Origin: Siphonodentalium dalli
Lineage: Eukaryota > Mollusca > Scaphopoda > Gadilida > Siphonodentaliidae
Direction: 5' to 3'
Assembly: GCA_032622095.1 (NCBI GenBank)
Contig: CP136061.1
Location: 81,814,324 to 81,878,323, forward strand
Length of the DNA stretch: 64,000 bases
The notes beneath the pieces were generated by a model. It was given only the letters and a program-made list of their open reading frames with translations, was not told the origin of the DNA and ran no database searches. Below are positions 59,638 to 64,000 of the stretch, one piece after another; the first letter of the stretch is position 1; each line of letters begins with the position of its first letter. A program made the position numbers and the translations under genes.

Positions 59638-59906
59638 AGTGCTGAAGGGTACACAGGGTTTGAAAATGTGTTGAAGGGTACACAGGGTTTGTGATCGTCA
59701 CTAACACCGTTACTTAAACTGTGTTTCTGAAAGTCTGGCGCCCATTAGCGGTTTGTTTTCAGTTCATTTTAATGTTCATTGGAACGTAAACAATTATTAT
59801 CTAGCAGAAGTCATGGCAGATACGAAAACTAAACGTCATTTGGAACGAGATTTCAAAACATTTGTACCCTTCAGCACATTTTCAAAACCTGTGTACCCAT
59901 CAGCAC
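59638..59906. repeat. inverted repeat with 43-bp arms
   Basis: GTGCTGAAGGGTACACAGGG at 59638 is inverted at 59864-59906. The left arm also holds a duplicated GAAGGGTACACAGGGTTTG. The 85-codon plus frame 59753-60010 overlaps the right arm and has no recognised domain. Confidence 0.85.
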
Positions 59907-60043
59907 TTTTTTTGGTGAGAGTGACCCCTTCAGCCTTTGTAGAACAGAAATCCGCTCAAAAACGTTGCGATCGTACTGAGAACGATAACTGTATCTTGCT
60001 AGAAACCTGAATCGTGGCAAATTACAGATCAGCTAAAGTTGCA

Positions 60044-60312
60044 CGAGGGTCATGGCGGGAGCTGCGCTGGTGCAGCATTAAATATCATGTGCCAACGCAT
60101 TCTCTTATATACGCGAATCTCCCATATAACTACAGGGAGCCTCATATATATATATATATATATACAAGTGAGTGCTCTGGCTTACAAGGTAAACATTGCT
60201 AGGCCAATGTACTAGTATTCTCTTATATATAGCGAGGCTCCACACGGAATATATGAGAATGCATTAGCACAGGGTTTTCGCAAAATTTCACGAAGCTCCA
60301 GTCATGGAAGGG
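60044..60312. mobile_element. TTAA/CCC-type element, inverted relative of 53162-53834
   Basis: The left end GGGAGCTGCGCTG-CAGCATTA and the right end TTTTCGCAAAATTTCACGAA, GCTCCAGTCATGGAAGGG match the opposite ends of 53162-53834. TTTA follows where TTAA is expected. Inside are GCATTCTCTTATATA palindrome arms and an (AT)n run at 60148-60163. It lacks element Q. Confidence 0.75.
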
Positions 60313-61119
60313 TTTACTGTGGCGGGAAATGTGTGGCAATAAAAGACAACTCAAAATCCAAATAGTTGGGTTCTATAGTTCAAATATCGTGTCCGATAAA
60401 TGTCAGATATCATCATGCGTTGTAGATCCGCTCACATAAAGGCTCGTTATATTTACATAGCCCGTCTGTGTTACATATATACTGTTTGGTAAATGGTCAA
60501 CTGACAATTGGGTCACCCGGTTTACATCCCAATGATGCGAAGAGTGTATCACGAACATGAAGTTACAAACTGTTGAACTAATCTGAACGAATCACCAAAC
60601 GGGGTCAGCAGAATAATTTGGCGTGCTTTTGAAAGTTCAACCGAATTGCATTTGAAAACAGTTATTTATATCGATCACGATATCGTAGCTAAGAGTTTGG
60701 AAATCTTATATTGGGCTAGTCTCAAATTATCTGCAGATTTCGTGAAAATAAATAAGAATACAGTCAGCTTTTTTATGGGAATAAATCATCAAAAAGCTAT
60801 GTAAATATAAAAACTGAATGTAGTGGATGTGTGTGTTATGATATCACCATTATAAGAACATACAGACATATAAAAGTTGTTCATGACATATATACACTGT
60901 CACTGTTGTATTTAACTCCTATTCGATATTTGAAACATAATTAATTTCCGTGTGACATTTTCCTATTTTCGTGTTACCGGTTTACTACTAAGGTGAAATC
61001 CAAAATCAAAATAAATTGATCCGATCCGACGCATGCCATTGTTTCAATGCGGCGATGCCTGAGAATCAAAACCTTTTTTTTTTTGGCCTAGACAATTTTT
61101 TTTTCAAAACTTTGCTCAC
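60313..61119. other. no gene recognised
   Basis: AT-rich. Nothing supported. Confidence 0.4.
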
Positions 61120-61425
61120 CTTCATGTACTTCCATATTGGGAACTGGATCATAGAGAAGGGTACCTCTCTAATATATTCTCTCCTTCAGATACTCCCATA
61201 CTGGGAACTGGATCATAGAGAGGGTACCTCTCTAATATATTCTCACCTTCAGATATTCCCATATTGGGAACTGGATCATAGCGAAGGGTACCTCTCTAAT
61301 ATATTCTCACCTTCAGATACTCCCATATTGGGAACTGGATCATAGCGAAGGGTACCTCTCTAATATATTCTCACCTTCAGATACTCACATACTGGGAACT
61401 GGATCATAGCGAAGGGTACCTTTCT
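61120..61425. repeat. 64-bp tandem array, 5 copies
   Basis: GGGAACTGGATCATAG starts at 61139, 61203, 61266, 61330 and 61394. Units include GAAGGGTACCTCTCTAATAT and CACCTTCAGATACTCCCATA. Confidence 0.95.
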
Positions 61426-62870
61426 AAACACGGTACTCAAGTATCCTCTATAAACCCCAGATAAAACCCTGCAATAAAAAAGGTCAATGACACTTTTGTT
61501 CATGCTAACACTGGCAAATTTAAAGGCCCTCTAGACATTCGCTAGGAGAATAGAAAATCCACCAATCAAATAATAATTATCAACAAGAGAGAATGTCATG
61601 TATATCACCTAAACGTATATTTGCTTATGATGGTGTCGATTGTAACTACATTGCCCATACTTCTAGTAGAGAATATATATATAACATAGTCGTAAGAGCG
61701 ACGTATTTTATCCCAAAGGGTTAACAGGTGCGTGAATTTAAACCAAAATTATATACAAACGCAAACATGTTTGGTAGCGAGATCTTTCACTGGCATATAG
61801 ATCACTGCACCACAATATTTAAGATAAGTAAGCTATACAATGATGTTGCGAAGTATTTACATGAAATTAAAACATAATTATAAAGTACAGAAATTTTGGC
61901 AGTGTCTTTCACTGGGATAAATATTCATTATTGAGAGTTTACCAATAACGAAATTTCGCGTATTAAAGCCATGGTTATGTAAACAAAACTCCAACAGTGA
62001 TTTGTGAACATTCATTGATAATCGTGTACATGTAGTATAGGTCAAAATATTTTAGTCTGAATATAATTTTCTGAACAATGTTAAATTGTTTTAACTTTTT
62101 ATAATGTTTACCGTGAAGTTTTTATTATATAATTAATGTGGTATGAAAATAAAAACAAAGTCACTCTATCTTCTGATGCACTTGTTGATGATGGTTGTTT
62201 TAGTTGCTCTAATGGTGTATTCTCAGACACATACATGTGTAACATGAGATATATAACATTTGTACAAGGTTGTGTGCACATATTACACAGCAATACAAAT
62301 AATTACAAATTAACCGAAGTCACGACTGAACGCAAGTACATAAGTGCCAGTGTAAACCTGCAAGGAAATGTCAATCAATTTCAAGTATAAGTAGTAATAA
62401 CACAGTGTTATTTAATTTCATTGATCTTAAGCCCCTTCGTGATATCAATTGACAGTTTCTTCGTTGTATTCTCGTTAGTGTCATTGAGAAGGTCATAAAA
62501 CGCTTCGTAGGAGCCAGTTTTCCATATAATTTCAAGTATGTATCGGGTTATTAGCTCATGCAGTTTAGTGCACAATGAAATTCGTCTCCGCGTTCATGTT
62601 TAAAAGTAAGGCATAATCCACTATCGGTTTGTATTGTGCTTTTCTTTTTCTTCTTTTTCCATTTGCTCACCTCAATGGCCAATATGTGGTTAGCATTTCT
62701 TAATTTCTGTATGCTAATATAAATATTAAAGGGCAGATTATAATATGCTGATAGGGAAGGTAAATGCTCACCACGCGTCGATTTCTCAACATCGTTTTTG
62801 TCGATGGGATTTGTGTTCCCAGGTTCGACTGAATCCAATCTCCGATAAAATTGATTTGTATTGTTCTATT
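61426..62870. other. no gene recognised
   Basis: Short frames such as 62136-62390 (+) and 62551-62838 (-) have no recognisable domain. Confidence 0.4.
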
Positions 62871-62880
62871 ATTGGTGGTA

Positions 62881-63165
62881 TTTCTCCAGACTGATATGTT
62901 ATTTCGCATGAACCACGGTTTCTCCCGACTGATATGTTATTTCGCACGAACCACCGTTTCTCCAGACTGATATGTTATTTCGCATGAACCACGGTTTCTC
63001 CAGACTGATATGTTATTTCGCACGAACCACCGTTTCTCCAGACTGATATGTTATTTCACATGAACCACGGTTTCTCCAGACTGATATGTTATTACGCACG
63101 AACCACCGTTTCTCCAGACTGATATGTTATTTGTATTATTGGTGGTGTTTCTCCAGACTGGTATG
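62881..63165. repeat. 38-bp tandem array, about 7 copies
   Basis: TTTCTCCAGACTGATATGTT followed by ATTTCGCATGAACCACGG. Alternate units switch CATGAACCACGG and CACGAACCACCG, giving a 76-bp higher-order period. Confidence 0.93.
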
Positions 63166-63269
63166 TTATTTCACATGAACCACTGCGAACTTCTTTAGTC
63201 CGTCCCTTTAAAACAAATAAAATTTCCAGGCCAAAGTTTGGAGTTTGGGATGATACCCGGGAAAATTTT

Positions 63270-63655
63270 AAAGGGCTGTCAGCCCTCTCCTGTAACCCAC
63301 GTTTGGCTGTCAGCCCTCTCCTGTAACCCACGTTTGGCTGTCAGCCCTCTCCTGTAACCCACGTTTGGCTGTCAGCCCTCTCCTGTAACTCACGTTTGGC
63401 TGTCAGCCCTCTCCTGTAACCCACATTTGGCTGTCAGCCCTCTCCTGTAACCCACGTTTGGCTGTCAGCCATCTCCTGTAACCCACATTTGGCTGTCAGC
63501 CCTCTCCTGTAACCCACGTTTGGCTGTCAGCCATCTCCTGTAACCCACATTTGGCTGTCAGCCCTTTCCTGTAACCCACGTTTGGCTGTCAGTCCTCTCC
63601 TGTATTAACCCACGTTTGGCTGTCAGCCCTCTCCTATTACCCACGTTTGGATTAT
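63270..63655. repeat. 31-bp tandem array, about 12 copies
   Basis: The unit is GGCTGTCAGCCCTCTCCTGT followed by AACCCACGTTT, with few changes. Confidence 0.95.
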
Positions 63656-64000
63656 GTAATTCCGCCGAAGAGTGCTTGTAGCGTTTTTGAGTTTGTAAGT
63701 AGATTACTATCTGCCCATGGACAGTAGATGTTTGCCTACAATAACCGTGCATGGGGTGGATGCCACCACAGCAAGAAGCAAAGACCCTCCCATTCCGAAC
63801 CTTGGCGGCGATGAAGACTTACCTTGTTTTCTTTTATGAATTTTGTGTGTTGATATATATATGGTTGTAATTTAGTCTCCTATTTTGTGCTTGCATGGAG
63901 CCATATACTCCTGTTACCTTAGTCTGTTGTATTCCGGGCTTGTACAACGGACTCAACGCTATAATAGGAAGAGGGTGCAATACCAGTCGGTTGACTTAAG
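63656..64000. other. no gene recognised at right edge
   Basis: No supported feature in the last 345 bp. Confidence 0.4.

Noticed and set aside
59753-60010. 85-codon plus frame as a small gene
   Set aside because: It overlaps an arm of an inverted repeat and has no recognised domain or conserved neighbour.

Overview
This window looks like repeat-rich, AT-rich DNA from an animal nuclear genome, most likely a marine invertebrate (lophotrochozoan or similar; the species cannot be told from the sequence). The reasons are a CR1/L2-like LINE, a broken BEL/Pao LTR retrotransposon, many TTAA-flanked inverted-repeat elements, foldback elements, minisatellites and microsatellites, and no compact operon-like gene order. 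I found no convincing host protein-coding gene, no tRNA or rRNA gene and no CRISPR array. Most long open frames here are reading frames through tandem repeats.

Layout, left: 108-397 holds six tandem two-tier hairpins whose stems covary around a constant internal loop; this is the most unusual item. A decayed LINE lies on the minus strand at about 3107-8480, in the order RRM/zinc-knuckle ORF1, SGNH esterase, acidic GAT-repeat linker, APE endonuclease, reverse transcriptase, C-terminal zinc motif. It sits between two blocks of the same diverged repeat (2205-2830 and 8600-8890). From 9.8 to 18.6 kb come a 38-bp tandem array, piggyBac-like TTAA elements (10769-11160, 14132-14540), a near-perfect 142-bp palindrome and several dispersed repeats.

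Middle: a roughly 1-kb element, here called X, occurs twice in opposite orientation (19769-20748 and 26512-28493). The second copy interrupts BEL/Pao coding remnants (gag about 31985-32393, zinc knuckle and protease 28494-29490, RT start and RNase H 25784-26511, all minus strand). That copy itself carries two further insertions with exact TTAA duplications, and the first X copy provides both empty sites. Between the X copies is a 2.8-kb foldback element (22481-25318). A 55-bp minisatellite (32.75-34.2 kb) and a 5.9-kb foldback element with a minisatellite core (34705-40646) follow.

Right: short tandem arrays, a foldback element built almost wholly of AGATATCT palindromes (44568-45510), three near-perfect palindromes (one 46 bp long with 7-bp flanking duplications), a 2-kb 18-bp satellite with higher-order structure (51121-53093), nested TTAA and foldback elements (53.1-54.6 kb), 26-bp and 22-25-bp arrays (54.97-56.4 kb), more TTAA and foldback elements (58.1-60.3 kb), and three minisatellites at the right end.

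The parts do not form a pathway. They record successive insertions: retrotransposons first, then X, then TTAA-targeting non-autonomous elements, with much inverted-repeat formation and tandem expansion. All repeat relations come from comparison by eye inside this window only.
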